Both the position numbers and the translations under genes were made by a program. This document shows, piece by piece, positions 44,269-52,601 of a stretch of DNA of 64,000 bases. The notes beneath the pieces are model-generated. The model saw nothing but the letters and a program-made list of their open reading frames with translations, was not told the origin of the DNA and made no database searches. Origin of the DNA: Phycisphaeraceae bacterium (lineage in GTDB: Bacteria; Planctomycetota; Phycisphaerae; Phycisphaerales; UBA1924); NCBI GenBank assembly GCA_026126305.1, contig JAHCJI010000001.1:372001-436000 (forward strand), read 5' to 3'. Each line of letters opens with the position of its first letter. The first letter of the stretch is position 1.

Positions 44269-45825
44269 TTACTTGTTGTCGTAACCGAACGCGCGCACAA
44301 AGGGCATGAGCACGTGCATGTTGGGCTCTAGTTGGGCGGCGTAGTGCCGCCATCTGCCGACGGAGCTTCGATAGATCGGCCGGCGCACCTCGGCCTGTGT
44401 CGGAGAGTTCACGAGCTTCTCCCGCGTCTTCTCGCGGTATGCCAGCACCGAATCATCCCAGGGGAGCCCTAGCAAACCCAGCACGCCGTGAGCCTGTCCC
44501 TGGAGATCTACCACCGTGTCCTCGTAGCGCACCTCGATGTACGCATCGTCGGGCAGCATCTCGCGGTATCGAAGCCACGCGCCCATCTCCACCGCGTACA
44601 GCTCGCATGCCGTCTGCCAAGACAACAGCATCGCGCTGAACTCGGTCAAACGAAAACTGCGCAACACGCAACTGGCCACCACGTCGCGCGGGTCTCGCAG
44701 GGCCACGATGAACCGCGATCCCGGCAACAGACGCACGAGCCCGGGAAGCAGCGAAGTGTGGTTGGGGTTCTTGTCGATGTGGACCCGCTCGGCGATGGCC
44801 TCCCCAAGCGTCTCTTCCATCGCGAGCCGATACTCGATACGCAGCCGCCGCAGCACGCCATCCGGCACAGCCCCGATCGTGCGGACGGTCAAGGGGCCAC
44901 CACCCGCCCGGCACATAGCCGGGAAGACATCCCTCGAGAAGACCACCCGCTCGGGCGAGGCCACGATACTGTTGTGCGCGTCGAGAGCCTGCTCGAGCAG
45001 CGTTGTTCCCGAGCGAGGGAAACCGATCAGGTGCGCCATCGGGCCCGTGCAGCCATCCTGCGGGCAAGCACGCCATCGCGACAGCACGTCCGCGTCCACT
45101 TCCTTCGACAGCCGCGTCAAGGCCGCGTTGTTCGCCCGAGCCCGTTCGAGCAAGCCCGCCGTGCGAGGCCAGGACTTGACCACCGCGTGCGCCCGCTCGA
45201 TTGCCTCTAACGCCCGCGCATATTGGCCTATCGAATCGAGGATGTAGCAAACCTCTGTCCAGGCCTCGGCCACAGCAACAGGGTGTCCGGATCGTCGCGC
45301 GAGCGATTCGAGCGCGATCAAGGCGGCCTCGTGCCGACCCAAACGCCGCAGGATGCGGCCACGCACCAACGCGGGCTCGTCAGCGCCCGGCGCTTCCGCG
45401 ACAACCCGTTCGATCTCCCCGAGGGCGTCTTCGTATCGCCCGACCTGCTCGTACAGCACTGCCAGCTCACCACGGATCGGGGGCGGCAGGTCCGGCATGC
45501 CCGACAACAACTCGATCGCCCGGTGATGGCGGAACACACGACCGTACGACTGCGCGACCAAGGGAGCTACTCGAGCATCATCGGCCGTATCAGCCAATGC
45601 CCGATCGAGTAGCACCTCCGCACGGGATACAAGGTGCCGCGCCCCAAATGCCCGCGCCGACTCGATCATGGCCTTGACATTCTCCGGCCGCTCGGCGAGC
45701 GCCGACTCAAACGCATCGATCGCATCGTCCAGGCGTCCTTGTTGCCAGAGGCCGCGTGCACGCGATAAGGCTGGAAAATCTGCCAAACGAGCGGGATCCA
45801 CAGTCCGCGTAGGTTGCTTGGGCAT
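44269..45825 (-). CDS. TPR-sulfotransferase protein
   Basis: 518 residues. Residues about 15-240 are TPR-like helical repeats ([21 protein letters not shown] and [21 protein letters not shown], each given in part). From 265 a sulfotransferase domain begins with the PAPS loop [13 protein letters not shown] (269-281), then the 3'-phosphate site [18 protein letters not shown]. It should transfer sulfate from PAPS to a sugar, protein or lipid. The TPR part may hold the acceptor. Such fusions are common in planctomycetes and in marine bacteria. The start at 45825 gives a clean soluble protein with no signal peptide. Confidence 0.9.
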   Translation of the reverse strand: MPKQPTRTVDPARLADFPALSRARGLWQQGRLDDAIDAFESALAERPENVKAMIESARAFGARHLVSRAEVLLDRALADTADDARVAPLVAQSYGRVFRHHRAIELLSGMPDLPPPIRGELAVLYEQVGRYEDALGEIERVVAEAPGADEPALVRGRILRRLGRHEAALIALESLARRSGHPVAVAEAWTEVCYILDSIGQYARALEAIERAHAVVKSWPRTAGLLERARANNAALTRLSKEVDADVLSRWRACPQDGCTGPMAHLIGFPRSGTTLLEQALDAHNSIVASPERVVFSRDVFPAMCRAGGGPLTVRTIGAVPDGVLRRLRIEYRLAMEETLGEAIAERVHIDKNPNHTSLLPGLVRLLPGSRFIVALRDPRDVVASCVLRSFRLTEFSAMLLSWQTACELYAVEMGAWLRYREMLPDDAYIEVRYEDTVVDLQGQAHGVLGLLGLPWDDSVLAYREKTREKLVNSPTQAEVRRPIYRSSVGRWRHYAAQLEPNMHVLMPFVRAFGYDNK

Positions 45826-46006
45826 GAACGACACTATGTCGACAGCGGCGCGGGGAGAACTGAAAGGACCAAACAAATGTAAAGGTATGGTCAAGTTATC
45901 TCGAAATGTCGAATCGACCCCCCAGCCCAGACGGACATCGTCAAGGAGCATACTAAACTATCAAGCTCCACATGGAAGAACACCAGCTGTTACGGAGGTC
46001 ACAACG

Positions 46007-46927
46007 ATGCAGGCCACCCGGCAGACACCGAATGCGAGAGCGCATCATGACGCTTTCACGCTCATCGAACTGCTTGTCGTCATCGCCATCATCGCCCTGC
46101 TCATCGGTATCCTGCTGCCCTCGCTCGGCAAGGCTCGTGAATCGGCTCGGCAGGTCCAGGAGCTGAGCAACATGCGGCAGGCCGCCGTCGCATCGGAGAC
46201 CTACGCCGTTGACTTCGCCGAATGGTACAACCCCATCCAGGATGTTCGGCGGGTTCGCGCCGGCTCGCGCGGCGGATTCGCTGTTATCGAAGTTACCTGG
46301 CGTGAAATCTTGTGGGAGTACGTTGGTGAAGCGAGGGAGATCTTCGATTCACCAGCTGAACCCACCGAGCGGTACTCCGACGGCATCAGCACATTCGATG
46401 TTCAAGCCGCTGCGAAGGCGGGTGTTTCGATCCGCGAGAATCCAAACGCCGTGGGTATTCCTGTCGCGAACATTGACTACAACCGCAGCGGGTATGGTGC
46501 CAACCTGGTCCACTATTGGGGTCGCAGGCCTGATCGCTACGGAAGGCAATACTTCGAGGGCAAAGGGCCCTTCGGGCGGCCCTTCGAATCGGGGTACCAG
46601 GAAGGGCTGACCAAGCTCCACGAGGTCGAGAACCCATCTCAACTCATCCTCTACGGTAGTGGCGGAACCGATCACCCGCGATGGCCTGAAGACACATGGT
46701 GGATCTACAAGGTCGAGGGGCCCGTCCGCGCCCCGGGCTTCAGCAGATACCAGCAGTTCGTCGAGTTTCAGTCCGACACCGGCGCATTCCGATTTGGCAA
46801 CAAGGGCAACTACATGCTCGCCGATGGCAGCGGGCGGTTGCTCGACCCGCGAGAAGTCCCCTGCAACAACGACGAGTGCTGGTGGAGCGTGTTCGCCGAC
46901 GGGCACGAGGGGCACGCCCATCCCTGA
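46007..46927 (+). CDS. Pseudopilin-like protein with planctomycete prepilin signal
   Basis: 306 residues. After a short positive leader comes the prepilin signal [18 protein letters not shown] (about residues 17-34), with the cleavage site before Phe and the essential Glu at +5, followed by [14 protein letters not shown]. The rest is a beta-rich head with [15 protein letters not shown] near the end, a segment typical of the abundant planctomycete H-X9-DG/prepilin proteins. It would be processed by a PilD-type peptidase and enter a pilus or secretion pseudopilus. TACGGAGG precedes the start. The next gene follows after 57 bases. Confidence 0.88.
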   Translation: MQATRQTPNARAHHDAFTLIELLVVIAIIALLIGILLPSLGKARESARQVQELSNMRQAAVASETYAVDFAEWYNPIQDVRRVRAGSRGGFAVIEVTWREILWEYVGEAREIFDSPAEPTERYSDGISTFDVQAAAKAGVSIRENPNAVGIPVANIDYNRSGYGANLVHYWGRRPDRYGRQYFEGKGPFGRPFESGYQEGLTKLHEVENPSQLILYGSGGTDHPRWPEDTWWIYKVEGPVRAPGFSRYQQFVEFQSDTGAFRFGNKGNYMLADGSGRLLDPREVPCNNDECWWSVFADGHEGHAHP

Positions 46928-46984
46928 TGCCGCGAATGCCAGACCACGAGCCGACTGCCAAGAGAGTATCGACGGAGAGAAAAC

Positions 46985-47521
46985 ATGGATCGCAGCACCG
47001 CTCGCAAGGCGGCACTGATCGCCACGGCAGTTGTCGCAGCAGGAGTCGTCGCCTACGCGACGACCATGCGCAGCACCCCGCCGCTCGGCAAACAGGCATT
47101 TTACTACGACCTGAGCGCCCAGAAACTATTTACCGATGCCGCGGGCCAGTACCCGCCCATCCGGGGCAAGCACGACGCAGTCGGCGGCGATCCCGAGGGC
47201 CATGACGGCGTCCTGGCGATCGTCTACCGATGCTGCGATCGCTGCACCACCGAGAAGATCCAGATCGCGTACCTCCAGAAGTATACCGACAAGGCAAAGG
47301 CTATCTTCGAGCAGGCCGACCAGGCGGAAGCACAAGGCAGCAAGGGACCCAATGAGGCCTACGACCGCGCCTTCCACTCCAATAACACGCTCATCCAACG
47401 CCCGGGAGACGCGCAGTGGCACCCCAAGGCCAGTCCGCAAGGCCAGGCCATCGTCGCCATCCTCCATGCCAAATGCCCCAACGGACACTTCCCGACGCTC
47501 GTCGACGCGAGCGAAAGGTAG
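46985..47521 (+). CDS. Membrane-anchored Cys-rich protein downstream of the pseudopilin
   Basis: 178 residues. One N-terminal membrane helix (about 9-26) is followed by an exported part. FYYDLSAQKLFTDAAGQYPPI (in part) and VYRCCDRCTTEKIQIAYLQKY, then ILHAKCPNGHFPTL, give four cysteines and several His that could bind a metal. I do not recognise the family, though the FYYDL/KLF opening recalls short proteins that accompany planctomycete pseudopilins. Probably co-transcribed with the pseudopilin gene. Confidence 0.68.
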   Translation: MDRSTARKAALIATAVVAAGVVAYATTMRSTPPLGKQAFYYDLSAQKLFTDAAGQYPPIRGKHDAVGGDPEGHDGVLAIVYRCCDRCTTEKIQIAYLQKYTDKAKAIFEQADQAEAQGSKGPNEAYDRAFHSNNTLIQRPGDAQWHPKASPQGQAIVAILHAKCPNGHFPTLVDASER

Positions 47522-47548
47522 TCACCCGGCGCATCCGTACCACGCGAC

Positions 47549-48817
47549 TCAAGGATCGGAGCGCTGGAGACGCGTCCGCGAAAGCGAATAACTCACGACC
47601 ACCGCGCGATGGTCCGAGGGCCACGGATCGCGGTCCAGCACGTACGCCTGCACCGGCTCCAGAAATCGCCCCGAAGCCGCACGGTGGTACACCATGTCGA
47701 TCCGGTCGTGGACGTCCCGCCTGTCCAACTGTCCCTTGGGGTAGCCCGGCGACCACGTCAACGCACGGTCCTTCAACACGTTGGGCTGGACCGCACGGTA
47801 CGAATCCACGAAGCCGAACGCATGCAGCAGCGTCGATACCGGCCAGGCGAGTACCGTGTCGAAGTTCTGATCGGCGTTCTCTGGCCCCCAGTCCAGGTGC
47901 GAGGGGCAGTTGTGGTCGCCCACCAGGAAGGTCGTCAACGCGCTGCCCTTGGCGCGGTGCTGCACCAGATGCGCGAGAATATTCAGCATCTCGCGGCCGC
48001 GCGTGTTCTGTTCGATGTCCAGCACCTCGTCCACGGTCTTCCCGTCCCGCAACTCGTACGGGCCATAGGGATAAGGCGTCAGGTGGCTATTGAAGAGCCT
48101 CACGTGCTCGCCCGGTTCGCCCAGGCCATCGGGCAACGCGATCCGGACGCCAGAACCCCGAAGACCGCTGCCCGTATACTCTTCGATAATCGGGAACCGG
48201 CTGATGATCGACGTGCGGGCCGACGCGACGGCGTCCGCATAGAACGGGTCCGCGCGCAAGCCCTCCAAAACGCGCCCCAGGGTCTCGGCGTTGCACTCCT
48301 GCAACGCGATCAGGTCCGCGCGCGTCGAGGCGATCACCCGGACCACCTCATCAAGACCGCCATGGCCACGAGCGCCCTGCACCCAGATGTTGAAGCACAA
48401 TACCGTCAGATCGCCCCGGGGCGCGGGCGCATCATCCGGCCCGGCCTCCACCACGCGAAGGTGAGCCGTTGCACGCGTCACGCGCTCGCCTCGAAAGAAC
48501 AGGCGGGCCTCATACTCACCCTTGGGCAGGCTCATCGGCAAGAAGCGCAGGGACGCCGACGAGGGGCCCGAGCCCGAGGGCTCCCCGCCCCCCTGGAGAT
48601 ACTGCCAATACAACGCCTCGCCGCTCGAAGGGGCGCCCACGGGGAAGATGCCAACCCAGTCCGTGCCCGATCCGGGCGCGCCGCCCACTTGCAGCACGAC
48701 GCGCTCGCCGACGACGTACTCCGCACGATCCGGATCCACCCGCTGCCCAAAGCAATCCGCGACAGCGAGCAACAGGCCAAGCGACACACAGAACCATGAC
48801 ATCATGACACGGGCCAT
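47549..48817 (-). CDS. Exported endonuclease/exonuclease/phosphatase family enzyme
   Basis: 422 residues. Signal peptide about 1-24 (ending CFGQ). A beta-sandwich of about 110 residues follows. The catalytic EEP domain starts near 138: LTVLCFNIWVQG, DLIALQECNAETL (the metal-binding Glu), FNSHLTP, FLVGDHNCPSH and the closing WPSDHRAVVVSY. Such enzymes cut phosphodiesters or phosphomonoesters in nucleic acids, lipids or inositol phosphates. It lies downstream of a secreted phosphatase on the same strand. GGGAGAAACCG precedes the start. Confidence 0.88.
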   Translation of the reverse strand: MARVMMSWFCVSLGLLLAVADCFGQRVDPDRAEYVVGERVVLQVGGAPGSGTDWVGIFPVGAPSSGEALYWQYLQGGGEPSGSGPSSASLRFLPMSLPKGEYEARLFFRGERVTRATAHLRVVEAGPDDAPAPRGDLTVLCFNIWVQGARGHGGLDEVVRVIASTRADLIALQECNAETLGRVLEGLRADPFYADAVASARTSIISRFPIIEEYTGSGLRGSGVRIALPDGLGEPGEHVRLFNSHLTPYPYGPYELRDGKTVDEVLDIEQNTRGREMLNILAHLVQHRAKGSALTTFLVGDHNCPSHLDWGPENADQNFDTVLAWPVSTLLHAFGFVDSYRAVQPNVLKDRALTWSPGYPKGQLDRRDVHDRIDMVYHRAASGRFLEPVQAYVLDRDPWPSDHRAVVVSYSLSRTRLQRSDP

Positions 48818-48945
48818 CGGTTTCTCCCATCCAAACGCACAAACCTGTACACGTTCGAATCGAATTCGTGAGATCATCTAAGGGTCATGGCTGAGCGGGT
48901 TCTCTCGACCCAATACCTGGGAACGAAGCGCAGGAAGGCCGCGTG

Positions 48946-50871
48946 TCACGGCAGGTGTCCTAACGCCGTAGCCGGAATCTCTCGCATGGGGAAGTCGGGC
49001 CCCGACCAACTGACACGCAGCGCACTGCCGGCGTAGTCCTCGAAGTAGCCGATGGTGATGGGGTGCCAACCCCTGGCCAGGGCCACCTGCCCGCGTCGAG
49101 ACTGGGTGCTGTGCGAGCCGTCGTTGTCGACAATCTCGTGGCCATCGATCCAGAGCTTGGACCCGTCGTCGCTGAGGCATTCGAAGGTGTAGACGCCGAC
49201 GGCGTGCGCATAGATGAACCCGGCGAAGCGCAGCGCGAAGTGGTCCTCGCGCGTGGGCAGAGCGTCCAGCCGGACGCGCGAAGCAACCCCCGTGCGCATG
49301 GGCTCCAGGGCGTTGAAATCGGGCAGAAACTTCCATTGGCCCTCGTAATATGCAACGTGCAGGCCCGGCTGGAGCAACGCCCGGTCGACGGCGGCGGCCG
49401 CCCTGGGCACGACGCGCTGGAAGTGGGCCGCGTTGGGTTCGCTGGATCGGCTATCGGCGTCGAAAGCGGCCACCGTCAGGACCGTGTCGCCTTCGAGCAC
49501 CAGCTGCCCGCGATACTCGGGCGAGCGGTCGGTGGGCACCGAACCGTCGGTGGTGTAACGCAAGGCCATGCCCTCGCCCCGCGGCGCGTGGAAGCGAACG
49601 TGCTGGCCGGCGATGAACAGCCCGCCGTGGGGACGGATGACCGGAGGCCTCGGTCCATCGAAGGCCACGCGATCGCCCGATGGCCCCTTGTTGATATGGA
49701 CGTGATCGAAGCGGTGGCCGTCTTGGTCGTAGACGCTGACTTCCAGCTTCTCGCCGGCGAGAGCGACGCTGGCAAAATGGTGGTCGCTGCGTACAGCGGC
49801 CGTGAACCAACTCCGCGTGGGCGCGGCCCTCTCCAGCCCCCCGCCCGCACCGCCCAGTTGCAGGTAGGTCACCCCGCGCTCGTGGTCGACCCCGCCCTGG
49901 CGCACTGGCCAGGAGCGTTCGTAACTGTGGATATGCCCGAAGAAGACCACGTCGACGTGGAAGCGCTCGAAGAGGGGAATCAGATCGGCCACACGAGCAT
50001 CGCCACGATGCGAGAGCGCCACGTAAGTATTCCCGTAATCGTCCTCGTCAGAGGTGATCGGCGGGTGGTGCAGCACGACGAAGCGCCACGGAGCGTCGCA
50101 GGCGGCCAGCGACCACTCGAGCCACTCGTACTGCTCGCTGCCAGCGGTGCAGTCGCGGTTGCTGTCGATGAAGTAGAAGGCCGCCGCCCCCCAGCGCAAC
50201 GCGTATCGATGGTGTGGTGCGGGGTTGTCGGTGTAGCGATAATAGTTTTCGGCGTCGTTCTCGTGGTTGCCCAGGACGCTGAACATCGGCACGCGCGCCA
50301 GCAGGCCGGCGGCGGGCGCGAAGAACTCACGGCGCCACTCCTGGTCGTTCTGCCCCGTGCCCACAAGGTCTCCCGCGTGCACGATGAACTCGGGGCGATG
50401 GTTCCAGGCCTGCCCGGCGATACGACCCCACACCTCGGGGTTGTTCTGCGAATCGCCCACCACCACGAAGCCCACCGGCCGGGCGGTGTCTTCGGGCGGT
50501 GGCGCGGTCTGAAAGCTGTATACCTCGCTCCAATCGCCCCCGGGCAGCTGCACGCGATAGAAATAAGGCGTAGCCGGCAAGAGGCCCCCGAGCCGCACGC
50601 GATGCGTCGTGGCATTGCCGGGCGTGGTGGCCCGCAGGCTCAGGTTGGCCTTGCGGTCTCCAAGTCGGGCGGGGCCAAATTCGACCACGCCCGCCATGGG
50701 CTTGCTGGTTTCCCACATGATGGTGACCCCGTCGGGGTCCATGCGTTGAAGGTAAGGCGCAACCAGCAAGGTCCCCGCTTCCTGGGCGTTGGCGCCGCGT
50801 GCCAAGGCCGGAATGGTGCAGACCGCCAATGCCAGTGCGAGCAGCACGCCACGCGTCGAACCTTGTCCCAT
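48946..50871 (-). CDS. Exported purple-acid-phosphatase-like enzyme with PA14 domain
   Basis: 641 residues from the ATG at 50871, which has AGGAG ten bases before; an ATG at 50889 is an alternative. After a signal peptide comes a fibronectin-like domain of purple acid phosphatases (APYLQRMDPDGVTIMWETS), then a calcineurin-like phosphoesterase: VVVGDSQNN, VHAGDLVGTG, LGNHEND, LHHPPITSDEDD and FGHIHSYERSW, all metal ligands present. A chitobiase-like domain (ALRYTTDGSVPTD) and a C-terminal PA14 domain (YTFECLSDDGSKLWIDGHEI) follow; PA14 often binds sugars. It should release phosphate from esters outside the inner membrane. It is upstream of the EEP gene by 128 bases. Confidence 0.9.
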   Translation of the reverse strand: MGQGSTRGVLLALALAVCTIPALARGANAQEAGTLLVAPYLQRMDPDGVTIMWETSKPMAGVVEFGPARLGDRKANLSLRATTPGNATTHRVRLGGLLPATPYFYRVQLPGGDWSEVYSFQTAPPPEDTARPVGFVVVGDSQNNPEVWGRIAGQAWNHRPEFIVHAGDLVGTGQNDQEWRREFFAPAAGLLARVPMFSVLGNHENDAENYYRYTDNPAPHHRYALRWGAAAFYFIDSNRDCTAGSEQYEWLEWSLAACDAPWRFVVLHHPPITSDEDDYGNTYVALSHRGDARVADLIPLFERFHVDVVFFGHIHSYERSWPVRQGGVDHERGVTYLQLGGAGGGLERAAPTRSWFTAAVRSDHHFASVALAGEKLEVSVYDQDGHRFDHVHINKGPSGDRVAFDGPRPPVIRPHGGLFIAGQHVRFHAPRGEGMALRYTTDGSVPTDRSPEYRGQLVLEGDTVLTVAAFDADSRSSEPNAAHFQRVVPRAAAAVDRALLQPGLHVAYYEGQWKFLPDFNALEPMRTGVASRVRLDALPTREDHFALRFAGFIYAHAVGVYTFECLSDDGSKLWIDGHEIVDNDGSHSTQSRRGQVALARGWHPITIGYFEDYAGSALRVSWSGPDFPMREIPATALGHLP

Positions 50872-50889
50872 ACCCCATGCACTCCTCAT

Positions 50890-51298
50890 CTTGCGACCCC
50901 GTTCACGAGCATCCACAATACAGTGCCCCGGCACGCACTGGCCGGGCCCTGCGCACTCTTCATGGTCTATTGACACGCAATGAACCCGGGTCGGGCGAGA
51001 AGCCATGCGGGCGATGCTCGTGCCCGGAATCACGCGAGGCATCCCGAGGGCGTTGCTCGTGCTGCTGTTGTTTATGCTGGCTACGTATCCTGCAAGCCGA
51101 CGCTGCCATACGAATCGAAACCCCTACGCCGCCGATAGCCAGCAGGCGCAGGATGGCACCTATCGCCTTCGACCCAGCCGATCCTGCACCACAAAGGTTC
51201 GATAAGCACCCGAAAGTAGCTGGCGGTACCCGTCGACAGCTCAGAGGCGATCGGCAGCAAGCCCCAGGTCTTGCAGGCACTTGAGGCTGATACTGAAA
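50890..51298. other. Intergenic region with no supported gene
   Basis: About 400 bases between the phosphatase gene and tRNA-Gly. One short open frame (51005-51205, plus) has a hydrophobic stretch, but no ribosome site and unconvincing composition, so it is not called. No terminator was seen. Confidence 0.35.
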
Positions 51299-51370
51299 AG
51301 CGGGCGACGCGACTCGAACGCGCAACATTCAGCTTGGAAGGCTGACGCTCTACCATTGAGCTACGCCCGC
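51299..51370 (-). tRNA. tRNA-Gly (anticodon UCC)
   Basis: A complete 72-base cloverleaf on the minus strand: acceptor GCGGGCG / CGCCCGC, D-arm GCTC-GAGC, anticodon arm TCAGC-CTTCCAA-GCTGA with U33 and anticodon TCC (complement of 51336-51338), and T-arm GCGCG-TTCGAGT-CGCGT. CCA is not encoded. Confidence 0.95.
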
Positions 51371-51479
51371 AGACAGCTGCAAGTGTAGTCTTCCCACCCA
51401 AGGCCGGCGTGCCGCCAGGGGCTCGCCGGGGGACGGCCCGGCTGAGACGCGGTATCAATTTCTAAGATCTCGTCGGTGG

Positions 51480-51990
51480 CGCTTGACGCCCGGTGGTTTG
51501 GCTGGAAAACTTGCCAGCCATGATGTTGCGATGCGCCATCTCGAACCGCACGGGCCTGCCCAAGGCTTCCACGCACGCCGCGTGGATGCGCACGCCCCGC
51601 GCCTTCGACCCAACGGTCGAAGGGTCCGAGATGCTGCCGAAATCGTCTGGCTAATGGCCCGGCGTCGGCAGCGGATCCCCGCGAGCCGACGCCTCCCCCT
51701 GACAAGCAGCGGGTGTGCCGGCCGCGGGTTCTCCGACGAACGCCGCGGGGTCGTGTGTGTGGCGCTGGCGCTCCCTGCCGATGGAGCGCTCGGTGGCCGT
51801 CATGGTTCGGTGTTCCAAGCCGGGGCGCGATCGGTGCGCGCCTTTGGCACAGCCATGCCTTGCAAGGGCGTTTGCCCTGTAGTTCTCTGACATCCGCAGA
51901 CGCACGATGGTTCCAACGGACGCCCACGACGGGCGGCCCGCGCACTTTGTGCGCGGCGGGAGGGTTCGAGCCCCTCCGCGTCCTTTGCCA
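51480..51990 (+). ncRNA. Candidate large structured non-coding RNA
   Basis: This stretch has no credible protein gene but a chain of perfect stems: TGGCTGG/CCAGCCA (51499-51520), CCACGC/GCGTGG (51569-51585), CCTTCGACC/GGTCGAAGG (51602-51623), GGCGTCGGC/GCCGACGCC with an inner stem (51661-51693), CCGCGG pair (51722-51748) and AGGGC/GCCCT (51865-51878). The last part (51918-51983) folds like a tRNA: GGACGC/GCGTCC closes it, and it holds an 8-base stem with a TTT loop and a T-arm-like GAGGG-TTCGAGC-CCCTC. The strand is a guess from this tRNA-like end. High GC makes chance stems more frequent, so this stays a candidate. Confidence 0.4.
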
Positions 51991-52068
51991 CGCGCCGCCG
52001 TCCGTCGACACGCTCCCGATTCGGGCTGGCGTGTTTCGAGACAACGGGTTCTGCCGGTGATGCGTGGC

Positions 52069-52141
52069 GTGCGAGTAGCTCAATTGGTAGAGCACGGAGC
52101 CAATCACTCCGCTGTTGCCGGTTCGAGTCCGGCATCGCAAC
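52069..52141 (+). tRNA. Unusual tRNA-like gene with C33 and AAU in the anticodon position
   Basis: The 73 positions fit the tRNA numbering exactly: acceptor GTGCGAG / ATCGCAA, TA at 8-9, D-arm GCTC-AATTGGTA-GAGC, anticodon arm CGGAG-CCAATCA-CTCCG, five-base variable loop and T-arm GCCGG-TTCGAGT-CCGGC, then C73 and an encoded CCA. Yet pairs 1-72 and 7-66 are G-A mismatches, position 33 is C instead of the near-invariant U, and the anticodon would be AAU, which bacteria do not normally use. It may be a decayed tRNA or one with another role. Confidence 0.55.
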
Positions 52142-52149
52142 CCATGGTG

Positions 52150-52216
52150 GGCCGAAGGGCCAGAGGTTCGACTCCTCCCGACTGGGGCCGGTCAGCCCCG
52201 CCAGATTTTTCTCTGG
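52150..52216 (+). terminator. T-arm-like hairpin followed by two terminator-like hairpins
   Basis: Right after the tRNA-like gene: GGCC-GAAG-GGCC (52150-52161), a T-arm-like GAGG-TTCGACT-CCTC (52163-52177), GGGGC-CGGTCA-GCCCC (52184-52199) and CCAGA-TTTTTC-TCTGG (52201-52216). The third, with TTTTT at 52206-52210, may end the transcript. Confidence 0.5.
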
Positions 52217-52601
52217 TCAAGCCGTAAGCCAAGGGACCACCCACCACGACCACGCACCCAAACCGTTGCGGCACGATGCCCGGCATCGCGCCGCGAAGGC
52301 GAGGGGCCGCCAGGGCGGCTTTGTGGCAGGACGGATACCGGTGCGCCAAGGCGCGGCGGTCGGGCGGGGCGCTCGTCGCGGGCGGGCCTCACACGTGAGG
52401 CGCGACGCGGCGCGCCAAACGCCCGGCTATGCCCCGCCCGCTGGCGCGCCTCAAGACCTGCCCCGCGGCCCGCGCGGGCGCGGCCTTGGACCTGGGACTC
52501 GCTTGGCTTGCATTCTGGAACATCGTGCGTCCGCGGATCTCAGGGATCGCGTTGATCCCCCGATCGTTGTGTGCGAACGGGCACTGAAAGGAAGTGCGGC
52601 C
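52217..52601. other. GC-rich region before the slipin gene
   Basis: About 385 bases, very rich in G and C. In-frame sequence continues upstream of the slipin start, but it is Arg/Gly/Ala-rich and looks random. No RNA family was recognised. It probably holds the slipin promoter. Confidence 0.35.

Noticed and set aside
45826..46006. Promoter for the pseudopilin gene
   Set aside because: The spacer is relatively A/T-rich, with TACTAA- and TATCAA-like hexamers, but no -35 at proper distance, so none was called.
51081..51458. Minus-strand frame with an SSMVERQPSKL-type segment
   Set aside because: That peptide is the translation of the tRNA-Gly gene, a common artefact.
51371..52220. tmRNA or SRP RNA
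   Set aside because: No tag-peptide frame, no SRP GGAA-loop motif, and the T-arm-like pieces do not pair into a tmRNA-type acceptor.
51907..52227. Plus-strand frame with a VAQLVEH...GSSPA segment
   Set aside because: It is the translation of the tRNA-like gene at 52069-52141.
52266..52601. Possible N-terminal extension of the slipin protein
   Set aside because: The added 112 residues are Arg/Gly/Ala-rich and unlike any domain; the ATG at 52602 has a good ribosome site and begins the conserved part.
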